Of a stretch of 64,000 bases of DNA, positions 44,638 to 54,053 are shown one piece after another. A program made the translations under genes and the position numbers. Under the pieces are notes generated by a model. That model was not told the DNA's origin. It did not search any database and saw only the letters and a program-made list of their open reading frames with translations. Location: the NCBI RefSeq assembly GCF_010682065.1, contig NZ_JAAGWG010000023.1, forward strand, positions 28,828 through 92,827, given 5' to 3'. The stretch comes from Blastococcus saxobsidens. Lineage in GTDB: Bacteria; Actinomycetota; Actinomycetes; Mycobacteriales; Geodermatophilaceae. Positions within the stretch are counted from its first letter, which is position 1. Every line of letters starts with the position of its first letter.

Positions 44638-45588
44638 TCAGTCGCTCCCGCGGCGGGCGCGACGGCGCCGTCGCCAGGCGGCCAGCGGAACCGCACCGGC
44701 CAGACCGACGGCGTAGGGCAGGACGGCGACCGCACCGACCGGGGACACCGGGCCACCGACCGGAGCGGCGGGCACGCCGTCGGCCGCCATTCCCTGGATG
44801 TCGGGATCGTCGAGGACACCGAACCGGTCGATCGGCCACACGATGAGCGAGGCCTTGCCGATGACGTCGTCGACGCCGATCGTGCCGGAGTACTCGTCAC
44901 CCATGTGGATGCGCGAGTCCCCCGAAGCCGACCGGTGGTCGCCCATGACCCACAGGCGCCCCTCGGGAACGGTGACCGGCCCGAAGGCGCGCTGCTCGAT
45001 CGGGGTGTTCTCGTGGATGTAGGGCTCGTCCAGCGGCTCGCCGTCCACCGTGACCCGGCCCTCGACGTCGCAGCACTGCACCGTCTGGCCCTCGGTGGCG
45101 ATGACCCGCTTGACGAAGTCGTCCTCGCTCGGGGGCGCCACGCCCAGCGTGCGGCCGATCCAGAGCAGGGCGCCGGTGAACCAGTTGGAAGGCTCCTCGA
45201 CGCTGATCTCCGGCGTCCAGGTCTCGGGCCCCTCGAAGACGACGATGTCGCCGGGTTCCGGCTCGCCGAACCAGTAGGGCACCTTGTTCACCAGTACCCG
45301 GTCACCGGTGCAGCCGGTGCAGCCGTGCAGCGTCTGCTCCATCGACCCGGACGGGATGAAGAAGGCCTGCACGAAGAAGGTCTTGACCACGAGCGCGAGG
45401 ACGAAGGCGATCAGCAACAGGATCGGGAGCTCGCGCAGCAACGAGCCCTTCTTCTTGTCCTCGCGGTTGCGTCGACGCCCGCGCCCGGCGGCCGGCGCTG
45501 CATCGGTCTCACCCGATCGCTGCGGGTCGGGCTCGCCCGGTTCCTCCGGAACGACGTCGGCGGGCCCCCCGGGCCGGTCGCTGCTCAT
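44638..45588 (-). CDS. lepB: Signal peptidase I
   Basis: Removes signal peptides on the outer face of the membrane. The 316-residue protein has a charged N-terminus, a membrane helix (about residues 52-70), the catalytic S82 in IPSGSMEQTL, and the general base K160 in DDFVKRVIATEG. Boxes D and E appear as VPEGRLWVMGDHRSASGDSR. A second C-terminal helix and an Arg-rich tail are extra. The CTGCTGD segment after SGSM is an unusual Cys insertion. It sits next to rplS in conserved order. Confidence 0.93.
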   Translation of the reverse strand: MSSDRPGGPADVVPEEPGEPDPQRSGETDAAPAAGRGRRRNREDKKKGSLLRELPILLLIAFVLALVVKTFFVQAFFIPSGSMEQTLHGCTGCTGDRVLVNKVPYWFGEPEPGDIVVFEGPETWTPEISVEEPSNWFTGALLWIGRTLGVAPPSEDDFVKRVIATEGQTVQCCDVEGRVTVDGEPLDEPYIHENTPIEQRAFGPVTVPEGRLWVMGDHRSASGDSRIHMGDEYSGTIGVDDVIGKASLIVWPIDRFGVLDDPDIQGMAADGVPAAPVGGPVSPVGAVAVLPYAVGLAGAVPLAAWRRRRRARRGSD

Positions 45589-45669
45589 CGAGAGCCAGCG
45601 TACGGCGCGGGGGACCCGCCGAGTTCCAGCCGGTCCGCACCGGCTGTCACGCGTGTCCGCGCAGGGAGG

Positions 45670-46026
45670 TCAGCGAGCGACCGGCTCGCGCTTCTCCTTG
45701 ATCTTGGCGGCCTTGCCGCGCAGCTCGCGCAGGTAGTACAGCTTGGCGCGCCGCACGTCACCGCGGGTGAGGACCTCGATCTTCTCGACGACCGGGGTGT
45801 GCACCGGGAAGGTGCGCTCCACGCCGACGCCGAAGCTCACCTTGCGCACGGTGAAGGTCTCGCGGATGCCGCCGCCCTGGCGGCGGATGACGACGCCCTG
45901 GAAGACCTGGATGCGGGAGCGGTTGCCCTCGACGACGCGGACGTGCACCTTGACGGTGTCACCCGGGCGGAACGAGGGGATGTCGTCACGCAACGAGTCG
46001 GCGTCGAGTGCGTCCAGGGTGTTCAT
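45670..46026 (-). CDS. rplS: 50S ribosomal protein L19
   Basis: A 118-residue large-subunit protein with the family signatures [41 protein letters not shown] and [15 protein letters not shown]. The length is normal. It lies between trmD-side genes and lepB, the usual location. A 140-base gap upstream probably holds its own promoter. Confidence 0.97.
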   Translation of the reverse strand: MNTLDALDADSLRDDIPSFRPGDTVKVHVRVVEGNRSRIQVFQGVVIRRQGGGIRETFTVRKVSFGVGVERTFPVHTPVVEKIEVLTRGDVRRAKLYYLRELRGKAAKIKEKREPVAR

Positions 46027-46173
46027 CTCGGCAGTCCTCAGGTCTCAGGTGGTCGATCTCGGTGCGGACAGCGGAATGCCCCGGCTGTCCGTTCCGGGGT
46101 GCTGCGGCTCCGGTGCGGAGCGCGGCGACGGCGGGACCGTCGGCCAGCAGCGACTCTCTACTGTGCCACATCC

Positions 46174-46674
46174 TCAGCCGACGATGCGCGGCGGCCCTGT
46201 CCACGGGCCGCTCTGCAGCTCCGCCAGCAGCGCCGGCAGGTCCGCGGGCACGAAGCCCTCGGCGCTCGCCGCGATCTCCTCGGCCGACCACCAGCGGTGC
46301 GGCTCGTCGGCGAGGACCTCCAGCTCGGTGAGCGCGCCGGGGACGACCTCGTGCACGACGTCGCGCAGCACGAAGAACGTCTCGCGGGTGTCGTAGACCT
46401 GGTCGCCGAAGGGTCCGACGTGCCGGCGCAGCCAGACCGGCCCCTCCAGGGCGGCGGGCTCCACGACCAGTCCGATCTCCTCGGCGAGCTCGCGGACGGC
46501 GGCTGCGCGCAGCGTCTCGCCGTCCTCCACTCCCCCGCCGGGCGTGTACCAGAACAGCACCTCTCCCGGCGGGACCGACGGATCGGGCAGCCGGGCGCCG
46601 AGCAGCACCACGCGACCGGCCGGGTCGAGGACGACGACGCGCGCCGTCGTCCGCTGGACCGGCCGCTCAGTCAC
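46174..46674 (-). CDS. NUDIX hydrolase
   Basis: A 166-residue NUDIX protein with the box [21 protein letters not shown] plus IGL, matching GX5EX7REUXEEXGU. The substrate is not evident; the flanking strand [22 protein letters not shown] resembles general (d)NTP or sugar-nucleotide hydrolases. The start overlaps the trmD end by eight bases, so it is translated with trmD. Confidence 0.88.
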   Translation of the reverse strand: MTERPVQRTTARVVVLDPAGRVVLLGARLPDPSVPPGEVLFWYTPGGGVEDGETLRAAAVRELAEEIGLVVEPAALEGPVWLRRHVGPFGDQVYDTRETFFVLRDVVHEVVPGALTELEVLADEPHRWWSAEEIAASAEGFVPADLPALLAELQSGPWTGPPRIVG

Positions 46675-47404
46675 CGGAGAGGACCGCCCGGTCGGCGTCG
46701 GTGAGCGCGTCCTCGGGCAGGGCGGCGAGCAGGTCGGGCCGCCGGGTCGCGGTGCGGCGGAGCGACTCCGAGCGCCGCCAGCGGTCGATGGCGGCGTGGT
46801 TGCCCGAGAGCAGCACCGGGGGCACCTCGTGGCCGCGCCAGCTGACCGGACGGGTGTAGGACGGGCCCTCGAGCAGGCCGTCGGCGTGCGAGTCGAACTC
46901 CGCCGATTCGCGGTTGCCCAGGACGCCGGGGATGAGCCGGGTGACGGCCTCGGTCATGACCAGCACCGCGGACTCCCCGCCGGCGAGCACGTAGTCACCG
47001 ATCGACACCTCCGAGACCGGTCCGGCCTCGGCCGCCCAGTCCGCGACCCGCTGGTCGATGCCCTCGTACCGGCCGCAGGCGAAGACCAGCCCGGGCTCCG
47101 CGGCCCACTCCACCGCCATGGCGTGGGTGAACGGGCGGCCGGCCGGTGTGGGCACGACCAGCCGCGTGCCGGGCGGGCGGACGGCGTCGAGCGCCTGGCC
47201 CCACGGCTCGGGCTTCATGACCATGCCGGGACCGCCGCCGTAGGGGGCGTCGTCGACCGTGCGGTGCACGTCGTCGGTCCACTGCCGCAGGTCGTGGACG
47301 CCGACGCTGACCAGGCCGCGCTCGATGGCCTTGCCCAGCAGCGACTGGCGCAGCGGCGCCAGGTACTCCGGGAAGATCGTGACGACGTCGATCCGGAAGC
47401 TCAC
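46667..47404 (-). CDS. trmD: tRNA (guanine-N1)-methyltransferase TrmD
   Basis: Makes m1G37 in tRNAs, preventing frameshifting. The 245-residue SPOUT enzyme shows [12 protein letters not shown] at the start, [29 protein letters not shown] and the trefoil-knot [11 protein letters not shown]. It ends with [17 protein letters not shown] at 47404 overlaps the rimM stop by four bases. The order rpsP-khpA-rimM-trmD-rplS is canonical. Confidence 0.96.
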   Translation of the reverse strand: MSFRIDVVTIFPEYLAPLRQSLLGKAIERGLVSVGVHDLRQWTDDVHRTVDDAPYGGGPGMVMKPEPWGQALDAVRPPGTRLVVPTPAGRPFTHAMAVEWAAEPGLVFACGRYEGIDQRVADWAAEAGPVSEVSIGDYVLAGGESAVLVMTEAVTRLIPGVLGNRESAEFDSHADGLLEGPSYTRPVSWRGHEVPPVLLSGNHAAIDRWRRSESLRRTATRRPDLLAALPEDALTDADRAVLSGD

Positions 47405-47946
47405 AGGTCGAGCAGCCCCTCGGGCGGGTCCACGACCAGGAAGCCACCGGCGACGTCGACCGTCGGGACGATGGCGGAGACGAACGGGATCAGCGCCTCC
47501 CCACCCTCGGCACGGCGGACGACGAGCAGGTCCTGCGCCTCGTGCCGGACGGCGGTGACCTCGCCGATGACCGACTCGTCGGGCAGGCGGGCGGTGAGGC
47601 CGACCAGCTGGTGGTCGTAGAAGGAGTCGGGCTCCTCGATCTCCGGCAGGTCCGCGATCGGGACGAGCAGGAGGGTGTTGCGCAGCTCGTCGACGGTCTC
47701 GCGGAGCTCGTAGGCCTCGCCGGACGGGCCGGCCAGCTGCAGCAGGAGGGTGCCGCTGTGCCACCGCTTGTCGACGACGGTGAGCGGCCCGCGCTCGGCC
47801 GGGTCGGTGAGCAGCACCGAGCCGGGGGCGAAGCGCTGGTCGGGGTCGTCGGTGCGCACCTCGACGGTGGCCAGACCACGGACACCGTGGGGTCGGCCGA
47901 TGCGGCCGACCACCACGGTGCCGGTGGGTTCGTGCTGTGCGTTCAA
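47401..47946 (-). CDS. rimM: Ribosome maturation factor RimM
   Basis: A 181-residue 16S rRNA processing factor that binds S19. The N-terminal domain starts [22 protein letters not shown], and the C-terminal PRC-barrel has [24 protein letters not shown] and ending PEGLLDL. It is coupled to trmD by a 4-base overlap. Confidence 0.95.
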   Translation of the reverse strand: MNAQHEPTGTVVVGRIGRPHGVRGLATVEVRTDDPDQRFAPGSVLLTDPAERGPLTVVDKRWHSGTLLLQLAGPSGEAYELRETVDELRNTLLLVPIADLPEIEEPDSFYDHQLVGLTARLPDESVIGEVTAVRHEAQDLLVVRRAEGGEALIPFVSAIVPTVDVAGGFLVVDPPEGLLDL

Positions 47947-47957
47947 AGAGCTCGGGC

Positions 47958-48194
47958 TCAGCGCCCGTCGGTGTCGACGACGTCGACCCGGAGGCCGCGT
48001 CCGCCGACGCCGGTCATCACCTGGCGCAGCGCCTTGGCGGTGCGCCCGCCGCGGCCGATGACCTTGCCGAGGTCGTCGGGGTGCACCCGGATCTCGAGGG
48101 TCTTGCCGCGACGGTTGGTGAGCAGGTCGACGGTGACGTCGTCGGGGTTGTCGACGATGCCCCTGACCAGGTGCTCGAGCGCTTCTTCGAGCAC
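47958..48194 (-). CDS. khpA: KH-domain RNA-binding protein KhpA
   Basis: A 78-residue single KH domain with the GxxG loop as GRGG in [15 protein letters not shown]. It binds RNA and in other bacteria pairs with KhpB. It lies 3 bases after rpsP and 11 bases before rimM, and so is in the same operon. Confidence 0.93.
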   Translation of the reverse strand: MLEEALEHLVRGIVDNPDDVTVDLLTNRRGKTLEIRVHPDDLGKVIGRGGRTAKALRQVMTGVGGRGLRVDVVDTDGR

Positions 48195-48197
48195 GTC

Positions 48198-48719
48198 TTA
48201 CTCGGCCGGCTTCTCAGCGGCGTCCGCGGCCGGAGCCTCGGGCGCGGCGTCGGCGGCCGGAGCCTCGGACGCGGCGTCGGCGGCCGGAGCGTCGGCCGGG
48301 GCCTCCGCGGGCGCCTCGGCGGCGGCCTTCTTCGGGGCGGCCTTCTTCTTGGCCGTGGTGGCCTCGGTGGTCGGCTCGTCCATGCCGGCGCGGACGGCGG
48401 CCTCGTAGAGGGCCTTCTTGTCCGGCTTGGGCTCGGCGACGCGCATGGGCGGCGGCGCGGCCTCACCCTTGAACTTCTGCCAGTCGCCGGTCACGCGGAA
48501 GATGGCGGCGACGGCCTCGGTCGGCTGCGCGCCGACACCCAGCCAGTACTGCGCCCGCTCGGAGTCGACCTCGATGTAGGAGGGGTCCTCCTTGGGGTGG
48601 TACTTGCCGATCGTCTCGATCGAGCGGCCGTCACGCTTGGTGCGGGCGTCGGCGACGACGATGCGGTAGTACGGCGCGCGCATCTTGCCCAGGCGCATGA
48701 GCTTGATCTTGGTGGCCAC
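48198..48719 (-). CDS. rpsP: 30S ribosomal protein S16 with an Ala/Pro/Glu repeat tail
   Basis: The first 85 residues are normal S16 ([46 protein letters not shown]). The C-terminal 85 residues are low complexity: a Lys-rich stretch, then [12 protein letters not shown] repeats three times over, and an acidic end. GTG at 48719 has GAGGAG twelve bases upstream. First gene of rpsP-khpA-rimM-trmD. Confidence 0.95.
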   Translation of the reverse strand: MATKIKLMRLGKMRAPYYRIVVADARTKRDGRSIETIGKYHPKEDPSYIEVDSERAQYWLGVGAQPTEAVAAIFRVTGDWQKFKGEAAPPPMRVAEPKPDKKALYEAAVRAGMDEPTTEATTAKKKAAPKKAAAEAPAEAPADAPAADAASEAPAADAAPEAPAADAAEKPAE

Positions 48720-48883
48720 GGTGTGTGGTGTTCTCCTCGAAAGCTGTGTGGTTGCTCGCCGGGCGACGTGTGGGGTTACGCCGGGGCGGAGCGATGGACA
48801 CGCGCGGGCATGGTGAGAGGGCCGCACCCGACGTGTTCGACCAGCCATTGTGCCAGACGGGGCGCAGCCACCGACGGGCCCTC

Positions 48884-49240
48884 TCAGGCGTCGGGCGCCG
48901 CCTCGTCGTCGCCGACCAGGAAGCCGCCCCAGCCGTCGTAGGTGCCGCCGTGCCGGTCCACGATGCCGACCACCTCGCGCGTGAAGGCAGCGGCCATGGC
49001 GGAGTCGACGGCGGTCATGGCGCTGAACTCCAGCCACACGGTGAGGAACCGGCGGTACAGCCCGTCGATCCGGTAGCCGGCAGCGACGAGCTCCTCCCCC
49101 GCCGCCTCGGCGGCCTTCCGCGTGCGGAACCCGGCGAGGTGGTCGATCGGCCGCAGCTGGTGCACCCGGTCACCCAGGCCCAGGCGCTGCTCGACCAGCT
49201 GGACGCCGAGCGCCACCTGCTCCTCGACGTCCCGGGGCAC
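48884..49240 (-). CDS. RraB-like (ribonuclease E inhibitor B) family protein
   Basis: A 118-residue protein with the RraB/DUF695 layout: [25 protein letters not shown], then helix-strand pairs and the closing [15 protein letters not shown]. In E. coli RraB inhibits RNase E; whether this one does is unknown. It follows proS by only four bases and is probably co-transcribed with it. Confidence 0.75.
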   Translation of the reverse strand: MPRDVEEQVALGVQLVEQRLGLGDRVHQLRPIDHLAGFRTRKAAEAAGEELVAAGYRIDGLYRRFLTVWLEFSAMTAVDSAMAAAFTREVVGIVDRHGGTYDGWGGFLVGDDEAAPDA

Positions 49241-49244
49241 GTCC

Positions 49245-50993
49245 TCAGCCCCGGACGGCGGCCAGCACGCGGGCGGCGGCGTCGCCGACCGGTATCTCCT
49301 CGCGCTCGCCGGTCCTCCGGTCGCGCAGCTCCAGCACGCCGTCGACCAGGCCGCGGCCGACCGTGACGATCGTGGGCATGCCGAGCAGCTCGGCGTCCTT
49401 GAACTTCACGCCGGGCGAGACCTTCGGCCGGTCGTCGTAGAGCACGGTGAGGCCCTGCCCCACGAGCTCGGCCGCCAGCGACTCGGCGGCCTCGAAGATC
49501 GCGGCGTCCTTGCCGGTGGCGACGATGTGCACGTCGGCCGGGGCGACCTCGCGGGGCCAGATCAGGCCCAGCTCGTCGTGCGTGGACTCGGCGATCGCCG
49601 CGACCGCGCGGGAGACGCCGATGCCATAGGAGCCCATGGTGACGGTGACGAGCTTGCCGTTCTCGTCGAGCACCTTGAGGTCCAGCGCCTCGGCGTACTT
49701 GCGGCCGAGCTGGAAGATGTGGCCCATCTCCACGCCGCGGGCGAGCTCCAGCGGGCCGGAGGCGTCGGGCGCGGGATCGCCGGCGAGCACCTCGGCGGCC
49801 TCGATGACGCCGTCCCAGGTGAAGTCGCGGCCGGCCACCAGGTCGAAGACGTGCTTGCCCGGGGCGTTGGCGCCGGTGATCCAGCGGCTGCCGCTGACGA
49901 CCCGCGGGTCCACCAGGTAGCGGATGCCCGACTCGCTCTCGCTGCCCAGCACCTGCGGGCCGATGTAGCCCTTGACCAGCGCGGGGTGCTTGTCGAACTC
50001 GGTGAACGGCTCGACCTCGGCCGGGGCGACCTGGGCCTCGAGGCGCTTGGCGTCGACCTCGCGGTTGCCGGGCAGGCCGATGACCAGCGGCTCCCGGGTG
50101 CCGTCGGGGTGCACCAGGGTGACGACGACGTTCTTCAGCGTCGACTCGGCGGTGTAGCCGGCGTCGGGGAACAGCTGCTGGGCGACGGCGACCAGCGATT
50201 CGATGGTCGGGGTGTCGGGGGTGTCCTCGACGTGCGCCTCGGGCAGGCCCTGGAGCGGGATCGCGTCGGGGACGACGGTGGCGACCGCCTCGACGTTGGC
50301 CGCGTAGCCGCCGGGCGAGCGCACGAAGGTGTCCTCACCGATCGCCGTCGGGTGCAGGAACTCCTCGCTCCTGGAGCCGCCCATGGCGCCGGACATCGCC
50401 GAGACGATGGCGTACTCCAGGCCCAGCCGGTCGAAGATCTTGATGTAGGCGTCGCGGTGCGCGGCGTAGCTCTTGTCCAGGCCGGCGTCGTCGACGTCGA
50501 AGGAGTAGCTGTCCTTCATCGTGAACTCGCGGCCGCGCAGCAGCCCGGCCCGGGGACGCGCCTCGTCCCGGAACTTGGTCTGGATCTGGTACAGCGACAG
50601 CGGCAGGTCCTTGTACGACGAGTACAGGTCCTTCACCAGGAGCGTGAACATCTCCTCGTGCGTGGGGCCGAGCAGGTGGTCGACGCCGCGACGGTCCTTG
50701 AGGCGGAACAGGTTGTCGCCGTACTCGGTCCAGCGGCCGGTGGCCTCGTAGGGCTCCTTGGGCAGCAGCGAGGGGAAGTGCACCTCCTGCGCGCCCATCG
50801 CGTCCATCTCCTCGCGGATGATCCGTTCGACGTTGCGGAACACGCGGAAGCCCAGCGGCAGCCAGGTGAACCCGCCGGGAGCGGCCCGCCGGATGTAGCC
50901 GGCACGTGCCAGGAGGCGGTGACTGGCGACCTCGGCGTCGGCCGGGTCGTCCCGAAGGGTCCGCAGGAACAGGGAGGACATCCGCAACAGCAC
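49245..50993 (-). CDS. proS: Prolyl-tRNA synthetase (bacterial type)
   Basis: A 582-residue class II synthetase. Motif 1 ([29 protein letters not shown]), motif 2 ([24 protein letters not shown]) and motif 3 ([15 protein letters not shown]) are present. Between motifs 2 and 3 a YbaK-like editing domain (about residues 230-390) clears misacylated Ala-tRNA(Pro). The anticodon domain ends the protein. GTG at 50993 gives [13 protein letters not shown]; the ATG four codons on is possible. Confidence 0.95.
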   Translation of the reverse strand: MLLRMSSLFLRTLRDDPADAEVASHRLLARAGYIRRAAPGGFTWLPLGFRVFRNVERIIREEMDAMGAQEVHFPSLLPKEPYEATGRWTEYGDNLFRLKDRRGVDHLLGPTHEEMFTLLVKDLYSSYKDLPLSLYQIQTKFRDEARPRAGLLRGREFTMKDSYSFDVDDAGLDKSYAAHRDAYIKIFDRLGLEYAIVSAMSGAMGGSRSEEFLHPTAIGEDTFVRSPGGYAANVEAVATVVPDAIPLQGLPEAHVEDTPDTPTIESLVAVAQQLFPDAGYTAESTLKNVVVTLVHPDGTREPLVIGLPGNREVDAKRLEAQVAPAEVEPFTEFDKHPALVKGYIGPQVLGSESESGIRYLVDPRVVSGSRWITGANAPGKHVFDLVAGRDFTWDGVIEAAEVLAGDPAPDASGPLELARGVEMGHIFQLGRKYAEALDLKVLDENGKLVTVTMGSYGIGVSRAVAAIAESTHDELGLIWPREVAPADVHIVATGKDAAIFEAAESLAAELVGQGLTVLYDDRPKVSPGVKFKDAELLGMPTIVTVGRGLVDGVLELRDRRTGEREEIPVGDAAARVLAAVRG

Positions 50994-51049
50994 GGGTGAA
51001 GTCTCCCAGGCCAGGGCCAGCCGGTTTCGGACGGCCCAGGCCCCGGTGC

Positions 51050-51220
51050 TCAGGCGGGTTCGGGCACGCCGCCCGGGTCGCCACCGGGGTCGTCGGGGGT
51101 CGCCTCGATCGGCGCCGGCGGCAGGGTGTCCGGCGTATCCGGCATGAGCTCGCCCGGGTCGTCGGGCGCGTCCGCGTTCGGATCGATCAACGGCTCCGGC
51201 TCAGGCACTGGCTCGACCAT
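51050..51220 (-). CDS. Possible small Pro/Asp-rich protein
   Basis: A 56-residue frame between proS and the LCP gene, almost wholly Pro, Asp and Glu ([19 protein letters not shown]). It has no visible ribosome binding site and no known family, and the composition could be a by-product of GC-rich sequence. Kept only because it fills a gap and starts with ATG. Confidence 0.25.
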   Translation of the reverse strand: MVEPVPEPEPLIDPNADAPDDPGELMPDTPDTLPPAPIEATPDDPGGDPGGVPEPA

Positions 51221-51415
51221 GCGAGGAGTCAACCAGCGCGAACGCCGGTTGGCACCCTTGGCGGGAGCCGACCCCCGAGCCCCCGTGTCGAAGGGCCCGG
51301 GAGGCGGCGCGGCCTGGCTACCATCGAACGACGGCCGAGATGCGACGACAGCTCGTCGCGGAGCCGACCACCGACGAACCCCCGGCGCGGGGCCGATCCC
51401 GGAAGCGAGGTGCCC

Positions 51416-52942
51416 GTGAGCCGGGACCGCCACCAGCCGGACGACCCCGGCGGCCGCCCGCTGCCCCCGCGCCTCGATCCGCGGGCCGGACTGCCGCCGC
51501 GGTCCCGCGCCGGGGCGAAGCCGGCCGCGGCCGCCGCCCCCGCACGTCGCAGCCGCCGCGGCGTCGTCGCCGGCCGGGTGGTCGCGGGCGTGCTGTCGGC
51601 GGCGCTGCTCGCCGGCTCCGGCTGGGGCTGGTACCTGGGCCAGGTCGCCGACGCGACCGTCAACCGCACCGACGCAATCCCCGCCGAGGGGAACGAGGGC
51701 GCAGGCGAGGCGATGAACCTGCTGCTGGTCGGCAGCGACAGCCGCAGCTCGCTCACCGAGGAGCAGCTGGCCGAGCTGCAGGCCGGCACCGACTCCGGCA
51801 CCAACACCGACACGATGATCCTGGTGCACGTGCCCGCCGACGGGTCCCGGGCGTCGTTCGTCTCCTTCCCCCGCGACTCCTACGTGGAGATCCCCGGCCA
51901 CGGGAAGGACAAGCTCAACGCCGCCTACGCCTACGGCTACGCCGGGGTCGACGACGGCGCGTCGGACAACCAGAAGCAGGCGGCCGGGGCGCAGCTCCTC
52001 GTGCAGACCATCAGCCGGCTCTCCGGGCTGGAGATCGACCACTACGCCGAGGTGGACCTGCTCGGCTTCTTCAACCTCACCTCCGTCGTCGGCGGCGTCG
52101 AGGTCAACCTGTGCGAGCCCGTCGACGACTCCCGCTGGTCCGGCGCGGTGTTCCCGGCCGGCCAGCAGGTCATCAGCGGTGCCGACGCCCTGAAGTTCGT
52201 CCGCCAGCGGCACGGGCTCCCCCGCGGGGACCTGGACCGCATCGTCCGCCAGCAGGTGTTCATCGCCGGCGTGCTCCGCCAGATGCTGTCCAACGACGTG
52301 CTGCTCGACCTCGGCAAGCAGCGGGAGCTGGTGGAGGCGGCCGCGGAGTCGCTGACCGTGGACAAGAACCTCAACCTGCTCCAGCTGGCCGAGCAGATGC
52401 AGTCGGTGACCGCCGGCAGCATCGACTTCCAGACCGTGCCCAACCTCGGCCCGGACAAGGAGGGCAGCATGTCGATCGTCCGGCTCGAGGACGCCGACAC
52501 CGTCCGCTCCTTCTTCGCCGACCTCTCGGCCGAGCCCGAGGAGGCACCGGAGGCCGCCGCCCCGCCGGCGCCCGCCGACCCGTCCGAGGTGACCGTCGCC
52601 GTGTTCAACGGCTCGGGCACCAGCGGGCTCGCTGCCAAGGCTCAGGGCGAGCTGGAGGCCGGCGGCTTCTCGGTGGCCTCGGCCGGCAACGCCGACACCT
52701 CGAACTACACGCGGACCGAGATCCGGCACGCCGAGGGTGACGAGGCGCTGGCCGCCGCGCTCGCCGCCGTCGTCCCCGGCGCGGTCGTCACGGTGGGCGG
52801 CGACGCAGAGCCGGGCACCGTCCAGCTCGTGCTCGGCTCGGACTTCAACGGCATCGGCCAGGCGACCGACGCCCAGGCCCCGGAGGCGCCGGCGGCCGAG
52901 GACCAGCCCCGCACCGCCGCGGACACCGGCTGCATCTTCTGA
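51416..52942 (+). CDS. LCP family protein with LytR_C domain
   Basis: A 508-residue membrane-anchored glycopolymer transferase. A disordered Arg/Pro-rich N-terminus precedes a membrane helix (about 54-74). The LCP domain (about 95-260) has LLVGSDSRSSL, TDTMILVHVPAD, SFPRDSYVEIPGHGKDKLNAAYAYG and FVRQRHGLPRGDLDRIVRQQ, with the Arg and Asp residues that bind the pyrophosphate lipid. A LytR_C domain (about 385-475, VAVFNGSGTSGLAAKA) follows. GTG at 51416 has GAGG five bases upstream. Its role is probably attachment of wall polymers. Confidence 0.9.
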   Translation: MSRDRHQPDDPGGRPLPPRLDPRAGLPPRSRAGAKPAAAAAPARRSRRGVVAGRVVAGVLSAALLAGSGWGWYLGQVADATVNRTDAIPAEGNEGAGEAMNLLLVGSDSRSSLTEEQLAELQAGTDSGTNTDTMILVHVPADGSRASFVSFPRDSYVEIPGHGKDKLNAAYAYGYAGVDDGASDNQKQAAGAQLLVQTISRLSGLEIDHYAEVDLLGFFNLTSVVGGVEVNLCEPVDDSRWSGAVFPAGQQVISGADALKFVRQRHGLPRGDLDRIVRQQVFIAGVLRQMLSNDVLLDLGKQRELVEAAAESLTVDKNLNLLQLAEQMQSVTAGSIDFQTVPNLGPDKEGSMSIVRLEDADTVRSFFADLSAEPEEAPEAAAPPAPADPSEVTVAVFNGSGTSGLAAKAQGELEAGGFSVASAGNADTSNYTRTEIRHAEGDEALAAALAAVVPGAVVTVGGDAEPGTVQLVLGSDFNGIGQATDAQAPEAPAAEDQPRTAADTGCIF

Positions 52943-52967
52943 CCGCCGGCGGTCCGCCCGACCGGGG

Positions 52968-54053
52968 TCAGGCGACGACGCGGCCGCGCAGGATCGTTCG
53001 TTGCGGTCGCTGTAGCGAGTCGAGGTCGGCCCGCGGGTCGGTCTCGTAGACGACGACGTCGGCCGTCGCCCCTTCCTCGATGCCGCGCAGGCCCAGCCAC
53101 TCCCGCGCCTTCCACGAGCCCGCCGCCAGCGCCGCCTCGGCCGGGATGCCGGCCTGGCAGAGCGCGCGGACCTCGTCGGCGATCACGCCGTGGTCGATGC
53201 CGCCTCCGGCGTCGGTGCCGGCGAACACCGGCACGCCCGCCTCGTAGGCGGCCCGCACGACCGCCCCGGAGTTCGCGTACAGCCGCCGCATCGTGCTGGC
53301 ATAGGTGGGGAACTTCTTCTCCCCGGCGTCGGCGAAGCCCGGGAAGTTCTCCACGTTGACCAGCGTGGGGACGACGGCGGTGCCGCGGCGGGCCATCTCG
53401 CCGATGAGCTCCTCGGTCAGCCCGGTGCCGTGCTCGATGCAGTCGATGCCGGCCTCGATCAGCGCCGGCAGCGCGTCGGTGCCGAAGGTGTGCGCGGTGA
53501 CCCGGGCGCCCTCCTCGTGGGCGGCGGCGATCGCGGCGGCGACGACGTCGGCCGGCCACTCGGGGGCCAGGTCACCGACCGCGCGGTCGATCCAGTCCCC
53601 CACCAGCTTCACCCAGCCGTCGCCCCGACGGGCCTGCACCCGGGTCTGCTCCACCAGGTCCTCGGGCTCGATCTCGATGCCGAGGCCGGGGATGTAGCGG
53701 CGGGTGCGGGCGATGTGCCGGCCGGCCCGGATGATCGTGGGCAGCTCCGGGTCGTCGTCCAGCGACCGGGTGTCCACCGGCGACCCGCAGTCGCGCAGCG
53801 CCAGCACGCCGGCGTCCCGCTCGGTGAGCGCCTGGGCACGGGCCTCCGCGAGGTCCTCGGCGTGCCCGCCCCCGCGCAGGATGCCGACGTGGCAGTGCGC
53901 GTCCACCAGCCCGGGGATCAGCCAGCCACCGCGGCTGACCGTCTCCGCGCCCGGCACCGGCTCGAAGGTGAACCGGCCGTCGCGCACCCAGACGTCGCGG
54001 TGCTCCCCCTCCGGGAGCACCACACCGGCGAGGTGGAGCGCGGGTCCGCTCAC
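52968..54053 (-). CDS. Amidohydrolase family protein
   Basis: A 361-residue metal-dependent hydrolase of the imidazolonepropionase/prolidase-like group. Metal ligands: the HxH of PGLVDAHCHVG, a probable carboxylated Lys in WVKLVGDW, H in VTAHTFG and IEHGTG, and D in AGTDAGGG. No signal peptide. GTG at 54053 overlaps the ffh stop by four bases. The substrate cannot be deduced. Confidence 0.85.
   Translation of the reverse strand: MSGPALHLAGVVLPEGEHRDVWVRDGRFTFEPVPGAETVSRGGWLIPGLVDAHCHVGILRGGGHAEDLAEARAQALTERDAGVLALRDCGSPVDTRSLDDDPELPTIIRAGRHIARTRRYIPGLGIEIEPEDLVEQTRVQARRGDGWVKLVGDWIDRAVGDLAPEWPADVVAAAIAAAHEEGARVTAHTFGTDALPALIEAGIDCIEHGTGLTEELIGEMARRGTAVVPTLVNVENFPGFADAGEKKFPTYASTMRRLYANSGAVVRAAYEAGVPVFAGTDAGGGIDHGVIADEVRALCQAGIPAEAALAAGSWKAREWLGLRGIEEGATADVVVYETDPRADLDSLQRPQRTILRGRVVA

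Noticed and set aside
51221..52729. Long open frame antisense to the LytR-type LCP gene
   Set aside because: Composition is Arg/Gly/Val-rich with no domains; it mirrors the third-codon GC bias of the real gene.
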